From: Flectonema sp. DT1601
Lineage: Eukaryota > Euglenozoa > Diplonemea > Diplonemida > Diplonemidae
Length of the DNA stretch: 64,000 bases
Assembly (NCBI GenBank): GCA_964019425.1
Contig: OZ025827.1
Span: 1 to 64,000 of the forward strand
Reading direction: 5' to 3'
Shown here: positions 41,801 through 52,647 of the stretch, in pieces
Layout: the number at the start of each line of letters is the position of its first letter
Numbering within the stretch: position 1 is the stretch's first letter
The notes under the pieces: model-generated
Told to the model about the DNA's origin: nothing
Databases searched by the model: none
Seen by the model: the letters and a program-made list of their open reading frames with translations, nothing else
Program-made: the position numbers and the translations under genes

Positions 41801-44800
41801 GTTTGCTGTAACAGTGCAATCGCCCGTACTGTTGCAAGCAGCGAGCCGTCCGACCGCAGGTGTTCCCATTTGAGTTCCAAAACAATTACAAGTCCAGTCA
41901 CCACCTGTCGATGCAGCTAAATCAATACACTCCTGCCCACCTGCGCTACAAATTGCGATATTCGCTTTCGTGAGACACTCATCAATGCTGCATGTTGCTG
42001 CCTGCATCGTTGCCCTTCCACCCGCCTCGGGTATGCAAACACATTCCCAGTTGTCATCCGCGGTCTTATCAAGATCGATACAAGTCTGTCCAGCAATCAA
42101 ACAGGTATTGTTATTACCATTTACTGCACATTCATCAATGGTACAGTTTGCAATGTCCTGCATTCCATTTCCCATTTCTGGTGATATACAGCGACACTCC
42201 CAATCACCCATCACCATTGGATCATTATCAAAACAAGTTTGACCGGCAGCCAAGCAGGTTGCTGAATTAGTAGCACAGTCACCCAGATAGGTACAGATTG
42301 CTGGCTGTGCAATTCCTGTCATAACCGTTGTTACGCTCCCTAAGCAACGACACTCCCAGTCGCCGACCTTTGAAGTGTCCGGATCTACACATTCCTGTCC
42401 TTGTGACTGACAGGTGGCTAAGTTTTGTTGACACTCATCGTCGGGGCACTGTGCTGGTGTCATAACAGCGGTTCCCACAAGGGGTGGGGCACAAACACAC
42501 TTCCAGTTGTTTGTTGACAAAAGGTCGTTGTCTAGGCAGGTCTGGTTGGCTGCTGTGCAAACCGCAGAGTTTGCAGCATCAGTACACTCATCGAAAGAAC
42601 ACTGCGTCAATTGCATAACTGCTGGTGTCCCTGTTCCAAAAACACACTCACACTGCCAGGTATTGTTGGTGGTGGTGTCTGGATCGTTACATGTTTGATT
42701 ACCATCTTCACAAATCTGTAAATTTAGCTGATCTTGACACTCTCCAACCTGCTGACAGGTTGCCGGCCCGCGGGCTTGTGATCCTGTTGATGGAGCTCGA
42801 CAATCACAAGTCCAATCACCGAGTATGGACTGGTCTGGGTCATTACAATTTTGCGAGTTCGTTGTACAATTATCCCCGTAAACTGAACACTCGTCAATGG
42901 TACAGGTAGCTGCCTGCGCCATGGCCTTTTCAGTTATCGGAGGCGGGCAAAGACATTCCCAGTTTCCCTCTGAGTTCACGTCAGTGTCGTTACAAGTCTG
43001 TCCTGCTGCAGTGCAGACGTCAGCGATATTTTGAATTGTACATTCATCGATCATGCAGGAGGCAACTGCTGCAGTTTGATTTCCAACACGAGGAGCGATG
43101 CAAACGCACTGCCAGTCTCCCGGATTCGTATCATTCGGATCATCGCAACTTTGATTCTGAGCAGCGCAAGTCTGAAAAAACATTTGACATTCCCCCTTTT
43201 GAGTACAGGTTGCTGCTGAAGCCACGGAGTCTGGACCCACGGCAGGAGCAACACATTTACAAACCCAATCTCCAAGCACTAGTGGATCAGGATCATCACA
43301 CGTTTGTCCTGCCGAAGTACAAACACTTGCGTTAGCAATGCATTCATCTAAACTACAAACTGCTACTGAAAGCAGACCAGTTGTTGTGTACGGAGAAGGG
43401 CAAACACACTCCCAGGTATTCCTCTTCGCCTTGTTCATATCTTGGCACGTCTGTCCAGCTGCGGTACAGGTTGAGGCTGTCGCATTGACTGTGCATTCAT
43501 CGAAATCACAAATCGCAGGCTGACTAACTCCTGGTGACCCACTCTCCGGTGAAATACATTCGCATTGCCAGTTTCCGCTCGCTATGTTACAACTCTGACC
43601 TGCCGCAGTACAAGTCTGAGCATTTAGTGCGCAGTCACCTGCTTCATTACAGGTCGTAGGAGTCATAATTCCTGGCATTCCAGTTGCTGGTGTTACACAC
43701 TGACATTCCCAATTATTTCTTACTAAAGGATCCGGGTCCATACAACGTTGGCCAGCATTGAGGCAAGAAAACACATTTGTTGAATACATCACAACATCAC
43801 ACTCATCAATTGTACAGCTTGCAATAGCAGCCCTCTTGCGTTCCGTGGCCGGGAGCGGGCAGACACAATACCAATCATCCCTACTCGTCTCATCAGCATC
43901 TTCACACGTTTGACCAGCGTTGGTGCAAGTGTCTCCATTTGATAAACATTCATCATATTCACAAAGAGCACCACCCATGGTTACATTAGTTCCATTCCAA
44001 GGAGGAATACAAGAACACATCCAATCATTCGTAAGTCCAGGATCAGGGTCATAACAAACTTGATTTAGAGCAGTGCAAGTCCCTGAGTTGCCAATGCACT
44101 CACCAACCTGAGCGCAGGTGGCAGCACCACCAACTTGCGGTGTGCCCGTCGCTGGAGCTAAACATTCGCACTGCCAGTCACCTTGTGTCAGAGGATCTGG
44201 TTCAACACATCTCTGACCAGCTGCATTACAAGTTCTGTCATTTACAGTGCACTCATCAAATGTGCATGTTGCTGCTTGTTTCGTTGCTCGCCCCACGTGC
44301 GGAGTCTGGCAGACACACTCCCAGTCATCCTGTATCGCGAAGTTGTTATCTTCACAGGTTTGATTCGCCGTCGCACAAGTCTGGTTATTCAAAACAATAT
44401 CGCATTCGTTCAACGTGCACAGTGCTGGTGCATTTGTACCGTTCGCGCCGGTCTCGGGAGCAATGCACTCACACACCCAATCTCCCTGAAGCATTTGATC
44501 AGGATCGATGCAATTCTGACCGGCAGCAGTGCATGTCGGACCATTGGCAATACATTCCCCGACCTGAGTACACATCGCTGGCATCATAGTAGTTGACATA
44601 CCAGTAGCTGGCATGATGCATTCACACTGCCAATCATCTGCAACTGTCTGGTCAGGGTCGTTACAATTCTGACCTGCATTTGCACAGGTAGACCCCTGCG
44701 TGACACATTCATCGAGAGTACAACTCGCAAGAGCCATCGTAGTCGATGTTCCACTCTTTGGAAGAACACATTCACACTGCCAGTTATCTGCCACCGACTG

Positions 44801-47800
44801 GTCAGGGTCGTTGCAAGTTTGTGTGCCAGCGGTACAAACCATTGCCTTGGCCATGTCAGTACACTCGTCATACCGACAAGTGGCCGCCAGTGCAGTAGCT
44901 CTTGTAGTTGATGGCATAGCACACACACATTCCCAGTCTCCGCGTACTGAGGCATCGTTATCTTCGCAAGTCTGACCCGCATTTGTACAGATAGCCAAAA
45001 CAGACGAAATAGTACACTCATCAACTGTACAGGTTGCTGCTGCATTCATACCATTCGCACCCATCTCTGGAGCGATACATTTACAAACCCAGTCACCTGT
45101 TGCCATTGGGTCTGGATCTTCACATGCCTGACCAGCATTCGTACAAATTACTTCATTAGCCATTGTTGCGCACTCACCAGTTTGCATGCAGACAGCTGCC
45201 ATCATCGTAACTGGGGCACCTGTTGCTGGGGCAACACATTCGCACTGCCAGTCACCAACTACAGTCAGATCGGGATCGTTACAATTCTGTCCTGCAGCGG
45301 TACATGTTGCAACATTAGCGAGACATTCATCGAGTGAACAGGTGGCTACCAACCTCGTTGCCCTATTAGTGAATGGGGCATTACAAACACACTCCCAGGA
45401 ATCCAAAGTATTCTTGTCTGCGTCGTCACAGACTTGCCCAGATGCAGTGCATACCTGACTGTTTGCCATCACCGCGCATTCATCGAGTGTGCAGGTAGCG
45501 ACACCCATCGTCACACTTGCACCTGTTTGAGGAGCAATGCACTCACATTGCCAATCACCAACCGTCATCATCATGTTTGGGTCAACACAATTCTGACCGG
45601 CAGCAGTGCATGTCGGACCATTGGCAATACATTCCCCGACCTGAGTACACATCGCTGGCATCATAGTAGTTGACATACCAGTAGCTGGCATGATGCATTC
45701 ACACTGCCAATCATCTGCAACTGTCTGGTCAGGGTCGTTACAATTTTGACCAGCATTTGCACAGGTAGACCCCTGCGTGACGCATTCATCGACTGAGCAA
45801 GTTGCGGCCGCCATCGGATTTGGAGTTCCCATCTGGGGGAGGACACACTCACACTGCCAGTTATCTGCCACCGACGGGTCAGGGTCGTTGCATGCTTGAG
45901 AAACAGCAGTGCAAATCACTGCCTTGGCCATGTCAGTACACTCATCAACTAAACAAGTTGTCACTACCCGCGCTGTTGCTCTTGTAGTTGATGGCATGGA
46001 ACACACACATTCCCAATCCCCTCTAATAGCAGTATTCGTATCTTCACAAGCCTGACCAGCCATCGTGCAGACGTCAGAATTAGTTGAAATAGTGCACTCA
46101 TCAACTGAACAGGAACTGGGTGCTCCAAGTCCGTTGCTTCCCATCTCTGGAGCGATACACTTACAAACCCAGTCACCTGTTGCCATTGGGTCTGGATCTT
46201 CACATGCCTGACCAGTATTCGTACAAATTACTTCATTAGCCATTGTTGCGCACTCACCAGTTTGCATGCAGACAGCTGCCATCATCGTAACTGGGGCACC
46301 TGTTGCTGGGGCAACACATTCGCACTGCCAGTCACCAGCTACAGTCAGATCGAGATCGTTACAATTCTGTCCTGCAGCGGTACATGTACCAATATTGGCA
46401 ACGCACTCGTCAAGTGAACAGGTGGCTGCTTGTTTAGTCGCCCTATTAGTGAATGGGGCATTACAAACACACTCCCAGGAATCCAAAGTATTCTTGTCTG
46501 CGTCGTCACAGACTTGCCCAGCTGTGGTACAAGTTTGACTGTTAATCATCACCGTGCATTCATCGAGTGTGCAGGTAGCGACACCCATCGTCACACTTGC
46601 ACCTGTTTGAGGAGCAATGCACTCACATTGCCAATCACCAACCGTCATCATCATGTTTGGGTCAACACAATTCTGACCGGCAGCAGTGCATGTCGGACCA
46701 TTGGCAATACATTCCCCGACCTGAGTACACGTCGCTGGCATCATAGTAGTTGACATACCAGTAGCTGGCATGATGCATTCACACTGCCAATCATCTGCAA
46801 CTGTCTGGTCAGGGTCGTTACAATTCTGACCTGCATTTGCACAGGTAGACCCCTGCGTGACACATTCATCGAGAGTACAACTCGCAAGAGCCATCGTAGT
46901 CGATGTTCCACTCTTTGGAAGAACACATTCACACTGCCAGTTATCTGCCACCGACTGGTCAGGGTCGTTGCAAGTTTGTGTGCCAGCGGTACAAACCATT
47001 GCCTTGGCCATGTCAGTACACTCGTCATACCGACAAGTGGCCGCCAGTGCAGTAGCTCTTGTAGTTGATGGCATAGCACACACACATTCCCAGTCTCCGC
47101 GTACTGAGGCATCGTTATCTTCGCAAGTCTGACCCGCATTTGTACAGATAGCCAAAACAGACGAAATAGTACACTCATCAACTGTACAGGTTGCTGCTGC
47201 ATTCATACCATTCGCACCCATCTCTGGAGCGATACATTTACAAACCCAGTCACCTGTTGCCATTGGGTCTGGATCTTCACATGCCTGACCAGCATTCGTA
47301 CAAATTACTTCATTAGCCATTGTTGCGCACTCACCAGTTTGCATGCAGACAGCTGCCATCATCGTAACTGGGGCACCTGTTGCTGGAGCAATACACTTGC
47401 ACTGCCAGTCACCAGCTACAGTCAGATCAGGATCTCCGCACTCTTGCCCTGCAGCGGTACATGTTGCAGCATTAGCGAGACATTCATCGAGTGAACAGGT
47501 GGCTACCAATCTCGTTGCCCTATTAATGAAAGGAGCATTACAAACACATTCCCAGGTGTCAATTGTCGTTTTATCGGTATCCTCGCACAGCTGACCAGCC
47601 TGAGTGCAGATCATCGAATTAGCAGCGATAGAGCATTCATCGGTTTGACAAGTAGCGACACCCATCGTAGTCGGTGTTCCTGTTGCTGGAACAATACAAA
47701 TGCATTGCCAGTTCATATCAACCATCGGATCAGGATCGTTACATGACTGACTCGCTGCAGTGCAGGTTGCTGCATTAGCAATGCATTCCCCGACTTGTGT

Positions 47801-49663
47801 GCAAGTTGCTGCCATCCCGGCGGTCGCCGTTCCGGTAGCTGGGGCGACGCATTCACACTGCCAGTCACCTGCATTTGCAGGATTCGGATCATTGCATCGC
47901 TGACCAGCAGTGGTACATGTAACTGAATTCATTGCAACAGCGCACTCGTCGTTGGCGCAGGTTGCAATACCTCCGACTTGTGTTCCCACTGCTGGGGCCA
48001 TGCAAACACATTCCCAATCACCTGACACGCTTGGATTCGGCTCATTACAGGTTTGACCTCCTGCAGTACAGGTCGCAGAGTTCGCAACACACTCATCAAC
48101 TACACACGAAGCAACACCTCCAACTTGACTACCCATCCCAACAGTACAAGAGCAGGACCAGTCGCCTAAAGAATTCGCGTTTGGGTTAGGATCGGTGCAG
48201 GTCTGAACAGGAGAGGCGGTAGAACAAACGGCACCTTGTGTAGTACACTCATCTAAAACACAGAACCAGTCACTCTTTACACCAGCAGATTTATCCGGAT
48301 CAGTGCATGTCTGACTAGCCAGAGTACACGAATTTCCAGAACCAGTCTGATCAGCGCACGTTGGGCACACAGCAGTGCATTCATCTAACGTGCAGGTAGC
48401 CGGAGCCCCCGCCATTGCAGTTCCTTGTTCCGGTGCAACACAGAGACACTGGAATGCCATTCCAACCGAAAAGCAACTCTGACCAACATTTGTACAAGTG
48501 TCACTGTTTCCACCTCCACATCCTCCACTCCAAGTACAAGTCGCCGCAGCTTGTTTTCCAGATGTCATCGAGAACGAAGGAGGTAAACAAGCGCATTCCC
48601 AATTATTAAGTCCAGCAGAATCAGAACAGGATTGCCCAGCTCCAGAACAAACTCCTCCTTTTGACGGCTCGTTACATTCATCCAACAGACATGTTGCCAG
48701 TCCACCTGCTTGAGTACCCGTCTGTGGTGCTTTGCAACTACACTCGTAGTCTCCCAATGATGTTGGAGCTTTATTCCTGTCGTTGCAATTCTGAGCGGCT
48801 CCACATGGGATTGTATTACACTCATCGACAACACACGACCAGTCACTAAGACTCGAAGAGGAGGTGTTGGGATCCTCACACGTCTGTCCCATTGCAGCGC
48901 AGGAGTTTCCGTTTCCAGAATTAGCGCACGATGGACATGTTGCCGTGCACTCGTTGAGTATGCAGCTCGCTACCCCTACGGTCTGTGCAAGCCCAGTTGC
49001 TGGCGCAACACACTTGCATTGCCAATCATTTACAGTTGTTGTTGAAGGATCGTCACACGTCTGACCTGCTGCAGTACACGTCATACTGTTTGCCTGGCAT
49101 TCTCCAACCTCAACGCAAGTTGCTGCCACTTGTTGTCCAGTACCTGTGGATGGGGCAACACACGAGCAAGTCCAATCATTTGTCGATGTTACAGAAGTGG
49201 AGGGATCCTGACACAGCTGACCAGCGTTTGCACATGTCTCGTAAACTGATTTGTAATTACATTCATTCAGAGTACAAACAGCAGCCGTAACACCGCCAGG
49301 TGTTAGCGAAACAGTTGTGTAAGGAGGGACACAAATACAGCGAACATCACCTGCAGTCATCGGGTCTGGATCCTCACACCCCTGTTGATTAACACCAGAA
49401 CAGATAGCATTACTGGCTTGACATTCTCCAGTCCAAGTACATGTTGCTGCGCCACCAACCTGACTTCCAGTACCGGATCCAACACAATTACAACTCCAGT
49501 CACCCATCACATTATAATTCGGATCAATACACTGCTGACCTGCCAGTAAGCATTGGGAATTACCAATGCACTCGTCAGCTCCAAATACACTGCTCACATA
49601 AAGAACAACAATTATCAATCTGATAACATGAACACCGCTGTGATTACTACTACAGCTGGTCAT
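38897..49663 (-). CDS. giant EGF-like repeat surface protein
   Basis: One uninterrupted exon encodes 3,588 residues. The start at 49663 is preferred over 49735 because it places a signal peptide (VIRLIIVVLYVSSVFG) at the N-terminus. The ectodomain (about 30-3130) is a string of roughly 65 Cys-rich modules of about 47 residues. The pattern is DEC/GEC...C..AGQ.C.DP...GDW.C.C.AP.TG.....A.C, an EGF-like fold in which DEC recalls the Ca-binding class. A single TM helix follows (about 3175-3198; VIIIAMVLCICVIFLMVLA). The ~390-residue cytoplasmic tail has a long Glu/Lys/Arg coiled coil and a Ser-rich end. An adhesion, feeding or shape role at the plasma membrane is inferred. The stop is TGA. Confidence 0.85.
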   Translation of the reverse strand: MTSCSSNHSGVHVIRLIIVVLYVSSVFGADECIGNSQCLLAGQQCIDPNYNVMGDWSCNCVGSGTGSQVGGAATCTWTGECQASNAICSGVNQQGCEDPDPMTAGDVRCICVPPYTTVSLTPGGVTAAVCTLNECNYKSVYETCANAGQLCQDPSTSVTSTNDWTCSCVAPSTGTGQQVAATCVEVGECQANSMTCTAAGQTCDDPSTTTVNDWQCKCVAPATGLAQTVGVASCILNECTATCPSCANSGNGNSCAAMGQTCEDPNTSSSSLSDWSCVVDECNTIPCGAAQNCNDRNKAPTSLGDYECSCKAPQTGTQAGGLATCLLDECNEPSKGGVCSGAGQSCSDSAGLNNWECACLPPSFSMTSGKQAAATCTWSGGCGGGNSDTCTNVGQSCFSVGMAFQCLCVAPEQGTAMAGAPATCTLDECTAVCPTCADQTGSGNSCTLASQTCTDPDKSAGVKSDWFCVLDECTTQGAVCSTASPVQTCTDPNPNANSLGDWSCSCTVGMGSQVGGVASCVVDECVANSATCTAGGQTCNEPNPSVSGDWECVCMAPAVGTQVGGIATCANDECAVAMNSVTCTTAGQRCNDPNPANAGDWQCECVAPATGTATAGMAATCTQVGECIANAATCTAASQSCNDPDPMVDMNWQCICIVPATGTPTTMGVATCQTDECSIAANSMICTQAGQLCEDTDKTTIDTWECVCNAPFINRATRLVATCSLDECLANAATCTAAGQECGDPDLTVAGDWQCKCIAPATGAPVTMMAAVCMQTGECATMANEVICTNAGQACEDPDPMATGDWVCKCIAPEMGANGMNAAATCTVDECTISSVLAICTNAGQTCEDNDASVRGDWECVCAMPSTTRATALAATCRYDECTDMAKAMVCTAGTQTCNDPDQSVADNWQCECVLPKSGTSTTMALASCTLDECVTQGSTCANAGQNCNDPDQTVADDWQCECIMPATGMSTTMMPATCTQVGECIANGPTCTAAGQNCVDPNMMMTVGDWQCECIAPQTGASVTMGVATCTLDECTVMINSQTCTTAGQVCDDADKNTLDSWECVCNAPFTNRATKQAATCSLDECVANIGTCTAAGQNCNDLDLTVAGDWQCECVAPATGAPVTMMAAVCMQTGECATMANEVICTNTGQACEDPDPMATGDWVCKCIAPEMGSNGLGAPSSCSVDECTISTNSDVCTMAGQACEDTNTAIRGDWECVCSMPSTTRATARVVTTCLVDECTDMAKAVICTAVSQACNDPDPSVADNWQCECVLPQMGTPNPMAAATCSVDECVTQGSTCANAGQNCNDPDQTVADDWQCECIMPATGMSTTMMPAMCTQVGECIANGPTCTAAGQNCVDPNMMMTVGDWQCECIAPQTGASVTMGVATCTLDECAVMANSQVCTASGQVCDDADKNTLDSWECVCNAPFTNRATRLVATCSLDECLANVATCTAAGQNCNDPDLTVVGDWQCECVAPATGAPVTMMAAVCMQTGECATMANEVICTNAGQACEDPDPMATGDWVCKCIAPEMGANGMNAAATCTVDECTISSVLAICTNAGQTCEDNDASVRGDWECVCAMPSTTRATALAATCRYDECTDMAKAMVCTAGTQTCNDPDQSVADNWQCECVLPKSGTSTTMALASCTLDECVTQGSTCANAGQNCNDPDQTVADDWQCECIMPATGMSTTMMPAMCTQVGECIANGPTCTAAGQNCIDPDQMLQGDWVCECIAPETGANGTNAPALCTLNECDIVLNNQTCATANQTCEDNNFAIQDDWECVCQTPHVGRATKQAATCTFDECTVNDRTCNAAGQRCVEPDPLTQGDWQCECLAPATGTPQVGGAATCAQVGECIGNSGTCTALNQVCYDPDPGLTNDWMCSCIPPWNGTNVTMGGALCEYDECLSNGDTCTNAGQTCEDADETSRDDWYCVCPLPATERKRAAIASCTIDECDVVMYSTNVFSCLNAGQRCMDPDPLVRNNWECQCVTPATGMPGIMTPTTCNEAGDCALNAQTCTAAGQSCNIASGNWQCECISPESGSPGVSQPAICDFDECTVNATASTCTAAGQTCQDMNKAKRNTWECVCPSPYTTTGLLSVAVCSLDECIANASVCTSAGQTCDDPDPLVLGDWVCKCVAPAVGPDSVASAATCTQKGECQMFFQTCAAQNQSCDDPNDTNPGDWQCVCIAPRVGNQTAAVASCMIDECTIQNIADVCTAAGQTCNDTDVNSEGNWECLCPPPITEKAMAQAATCTIDECSVYGDNCTTNSQNCNDPDQSILGDWTCDCRAPSTGSQARGPATCQQVGECQDQLNLQICEDGNQTCNDPDTTTNNTWQCECVFGTGTPAVMQLTQCSFDECTDAANSAVCTAANQTCLDNDLLSTNNWKCVCAPPLVGTAVMTPAQCPDDECQQNLATCQSQGQECVDPDTSKVGDWECRCLGSVTTVMTGIAQPAICTYLGDCATNSATCLAAGQTCFDNDPMVMGDWECRCISPEMGNGMQDIANCTIDECAVNGNNNTCLIAGQTCIDLDKTADDNWECVCIPEAGGRATMQAATCSIDECLTKANIAICSAGGQECIDLAASTGGDWTCNCFGTQMGTPAVGRLAACNSTGDCTVTANEATCNAAGQSCEDMMPGWGCSCVPPYTGSTGSMGLGDCTLDECLLNDNKKKCEDVGQTCNDPDNTISDDWTCTCPTPENGTAIARAALCSLDECSLTNNTDVCRQVGQTCLDSDFNVRGDWTCNCVAPATGSSVAMTATCNHVGECIANANVCESVQQSCNDPDLTSDMDWRCMCVPPLLGTYGIMAPGSCDYDECKILNVSSVCNKAAQECVDPNPSITSQNDWECRCVAPSTGSDVARPADCQQIGICVNSSDVCTLKSQTCNDIGGGYFECLCLPPSVGSALEMAAECDNNECNIPANRDICMAVGQECRDDNPSFTSRDDWYCKCVGAGTGTNVRAVAQCSWSGACDNSSSICTNAMQTCNNTDSNDWQCECITPFNGTSLGKPAQCDYNECNIKDLCASQRCFDPNPTEQSVGDWECHCVLPSTGDKAVAKTATCVVKNDCPFLNKNSCTEKVTHCDWEETTGKCTYKYCTTRSFSCVDKICRPDSGTSGATCVRTDCGKLENPASCGEDPTCEWIDDPDDQLAVSGNQTKPYELAPAYCKLKQEADDNSSLLLWVIIIAMVLCICVIFLMVLARKLRKKLDTKKEHRKNEVAVQERLLSADEELADLQKLCGNAGILKEQLEVEPPIAPTLKEARAGVKSNDAEGDVEDNLPEREIVDDDHDPVHETERAKYLKESLAHMKLGLAKQLIQEQQREDARGLERSKRNLERQMDDEKNKKEKQKQLERAKKSHALQLGVAEREAARRMRERKREQELLLEIEKTQGQTIQQRVRQLDLAERHDELRELADDGTGRQAFVSGETYDDAQKSTRRTNGMDALLHGDAHETRSNFGTRSFSSASPLSPEYAHNAPETFKKDTTPQKVYVNNSERGSKVTPEVRDDHHTLDDSKSQYTDFESRRGDRTKPGDVQQYYQQMVKGMVTDKLAATEARTKMEDPTGNTSPVMGSSLGHSSDGAPDVRVRV
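44500..47740 (-). repeat. ~1.08-kb higher-order repeat inside the giant gene, three units
   Basis: Blocks recur at offsets of about 1,077-1,080 and 2,157 bases with near-perfect DNA identity. For example, 44584-45045 equals 46741-47202, and the 45186 block recurs at 46266 and 47343. Each unit is about 360 codons and covers about eight EGF-like modules. All spacings keep the reading frame. Confidence 0.85.
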
Positions 49664-49739
49664 ATTTTGAAAAAATGACCTGTCAGAAGTAATTGAGTAT
49701 TTAACCAAAAAGAAATAACTTTGAAAAGAACGCATAGGG

Positions 49740-50534
49740 CGGGGTCACAAACAATCTTCAGGCACAAGGCGCGGAAAAGCGTAGAGTCCAAAATCAGTTT
49801 TCCTCACCAAATGAGTTGTTGCAACTCGAATTGAAGTCTGATCTGCAGACCTCATGTGAATTGTTGACGTGTCAAGTTCTTGACAGCTTTACTACAATAT
49901 TACAAATATGAAAGCTATGGTCAGTTGTGCGCGCTCAATCATACCGTCAATCGGAATTAGGAACATAAATCCAGCCGACAACGACAAGTAGTACTGGGCA
50001 CATGAAGTGTCTGACAACTCAAAACAATACTGCTAACGCAATCAAGGTGCATCTTGTCTCTTGCAGTTAGGAAGACGTCAAGTCAACCAAAGTATCCATT
50101 TCCTTCACAAGTAATGAGGTTACGAATTAATACAAAACTAAGCAAAGAAGATGTTCACTCTGCCACCATTACTTCATTTGCAACTATCAGTTAGTAAGTT
50201 GTGAGCTAACAAAAATAATAAAACATTCAACCAGTAAGTAGGAGCATGATTTAACAAATAAAAAATAAAAGGACGATAAAATATACATCCGCAGGAGGAC
50301 AACAAGAAAACACTTTCACTGTGTTCTCCCTCTCATACGGATTGAGTGTAGTAAATAAAAGAATTTAATTTTTGTTCTGAAGCAGACTATCTCGTTAGAG
50401 ACAACCACAAGGTCAGAGGTGTGTAAAAAGCTGATAACAAGAATCATTAAGAGGGAGAGGGTTCAACTAATTTATATTAAGGATCGGGTTGGGGAAACGG
50501 TTATGGAGAAGGAATACGTTTTTTTTTTCTTTTT

Positions 50535-50566
<32 letters not shown>

Positions 50567-51562
50567 CTTATTCCATATTTTATCTTTTTTTTTCTGTGAG
50601 TGCAGCTGATGCAGCTCTAATTCTCAAGAGATTCCAAAAAGTTCCTCAAATCAAAAGAAACGCATCAGCTGCCACATTCTTTCTTTCAATATTTTCTCCC
50701 ACCACCGTGTGTATCAGTTGCCAGCTTCACTTTTAGAAGCTTGCAACCTAAAGTGCAGCAAGTGACAATCATCACACGCATCTCATCGAAGACCAAAATC
50801 GACGAGGAAAAGAGTGAGAAGATGACCAATCGCTTCACTTGCTCGCATTCTTCAGAAGAAAACCTTCTCTCTCTTGAAATCCGAGTAGTAAACAAAAAGG
50901 ACACAGGCAAGGCACAAAAAAAGAAAAAAGAAGAAAAAAAAAAAGAACACAACGCAAAGAGCAACAATAACGGAAACAGGCACAACAAGAACCTGGTTTT
51001 CTAATATAAATTATAAAACTGGTCCGAACAAAATAATTGAAAACTGAAACAAATATTTGGTAGTTAGTTACGAGACGAATCCCTCCTTCGATATCACCTC
51101 TACGGGTATTAGTGACTGACTGACTGACTAACTATTAACACCCATCTTTGATGGCACTCGTGACGAAAGTGCAGCATTCAGTTAGTCTGACGACAGAAGG
51201 CGATTCACTCCTCGTAATCCCACCATCGCATTAATTCACAAAATAAGAGAGGAAAACCACACGTACAACACAAACAACATGACTGCTGATAAAGAAAAAT
51301 ACCCCTCACACAGTGCACCTCCAAATACGTGGCTTTGTAGGTTTCGATTCCACAGTTCTCTGAATACGTAGGTGTTGGTACATTTAATATCTGCAGGCAG
51401 ACAAAGAAAAGGGAAATAACTACTTCTGAAGAACTTCAACGGGGAGTCGTTCAGATCGCAGAATGTGGAGCGCGTTGGCACTTCCGCAACAGGTCGTTCA
51501 ATTCGATAGAAATAACTTCGCAAGTATCTAACCAACAGACTGGGCGACTGTGTTAACTAACT
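49740..51562. other. intergenic stretch with a T-tract
   Basis: A 50-base T-run with few interruptions (50518-50600) and a short TGAC repeat (51113-51130). No supported gene. The plus- and minus-strand frames here are low complexity. Confidence 0.5.
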
Positions 51563-52192
51563 TTACAATCCGATGAAATGAATAACATTTCGAGTAATTA
51601 AATTATCACACTGCCAGTAGCTGGGTAGTGACTGACACACTGAGACAGGTGACTTCATAACAAAGTCTAGTGAGTTATCAGGACCGAACTCAAATAATAT
51701 TAACTGCTCACAGAGTTCTTGCCAGGAAGACGTAAGTTGTTGCGGAACGTTGATAGCGAGGGATTTAATTTCTTTCTCCAAGAATGAGGCATCCATTTCG
51801 AGAAGTAGCGAACAGTCGAATTGTAGTTCGAGATGTCGAAACTGAACGACAGAACGAAAGATCCAGAGAGTCCATGCCTCCCAGTGGCACTCCAGTTCTC
51901 CCCACTTTTTGAAAGCTTCACAACCAAAGTGTTCCGCCATTCGAGTAGTGAATTGACGAGAAAAGTCACAAAAACAAAGTCCTCGCAGTGGATGCGGCAC
52001 GTCTCTCAGCTCTGCAACTCTTTCGATTTTCTTTCGAACACCCATCCATGCTCCCTCAGACTTACTCACTTTATGCCATCGCTGGCTCACGCGTCGCAGC
52101 GGCCCAGCAATTTCTGAAATGGTCAACCAGCTTGTTATCTCCTCGCACATCTCTACAGGTATTCGATTTAGAGCGCTGCCTGAAGAAGTCAT
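51563..52192 (-). CDS. F-box protein
   Basis: A 209-residue protein starting MTSSGSALNRIPVEM. Residues 8-50 (LNRIPVEMCEEITSWLTISE, then LRRVSQRWHKV) match the F-box helical motif, which binds Skp1 in SCF ubiquitin ligases. The remainder is helical with many Trp/Phe and no recognised substrate domain. The start at 52192 is chosen because the F-box begins right after it and an acceptor-like TTTCTTCCGACAG ends at 52205. The longer frame upstream is only hydrophobic noise. Confidence 0.65.
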   Translation of the reverse strand: MTSSGSALNRIPVEMCEEITSWLTISEIAGPLRRVSQRWHKVSKSEGAWMGVRKKIERVAELRDVPHPLRGLCFCDFSRQFTTRMAEHFGCEAFKKWGELECHWEAWTLWIFRSVVQFRHLELQFDCSLLLEMDASFLEKEIKSLAINVPQQLTSSWQELCEQLILFEFGPDNSLDFVMKSPVSVCQSLPSYWQCDNLITRNVIHFIGL

Positions 52193-52204
52193 CTTGCAGC
52201 CCTC

Positions 52205-52218
52205 CTGTCGGAAGAAAC
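52205..52218 (-). promoter_or_regulatory. splice-acceptor tract upstream of the F-box gene
   Basis: GTTTCTTCCGACAG, 12 bases before the ATG. It supports the short start. Trans- versus cis-splicing cannot be told from DNA. Confidence 0.5.
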
Positions 52219-52647
52219 TTATAAATATAAATCCGCAACACCAACACATAAACGAAAGGCGCATAAATTGAAATTGGAAAAGTTCACAGGCAGCATTGCA
52301 AAAAAGATTGAAACAGAAACAAGCAAAAACAACAAAAGTGGTCATGAAACGATAAAAATCAAGAAATGAACCCACAGATGGATGATGGAGTTGTGTAAAA
52401 ATGGAACCACAGCTCACAATAATAAAATGATAGAATTGATTTGATGTAAAAATATATTTGGGGGCGGACTCATCGTAAAGTATTTCACCACAAACCTGGA
52501 AAGGCTGCGGGGGAACATTAGCTCAACGAGGAGGTTTTTTTTGAAATATTAAATAAGAAAGAATATTATAAAACTATTGAACACATGAACTCTTCTAAAA
52601 TAGAATTTCTCGTGTGAAGAAATATCAACTCAAGCTAACCAACAGTC

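Noticed and set aside
41375-49623. Many plus- and other-frame ORFs across the giant gene
   Set aside because: Shadows of the EGF-like repeats. Identical shadow proteins simply reflect the internal duplications.
51236-51535. 99-codon minus-strand ORF next to the F-box gene
   Set aside because: No recognisable domain and hydrophobic end; probably 3' UTR.
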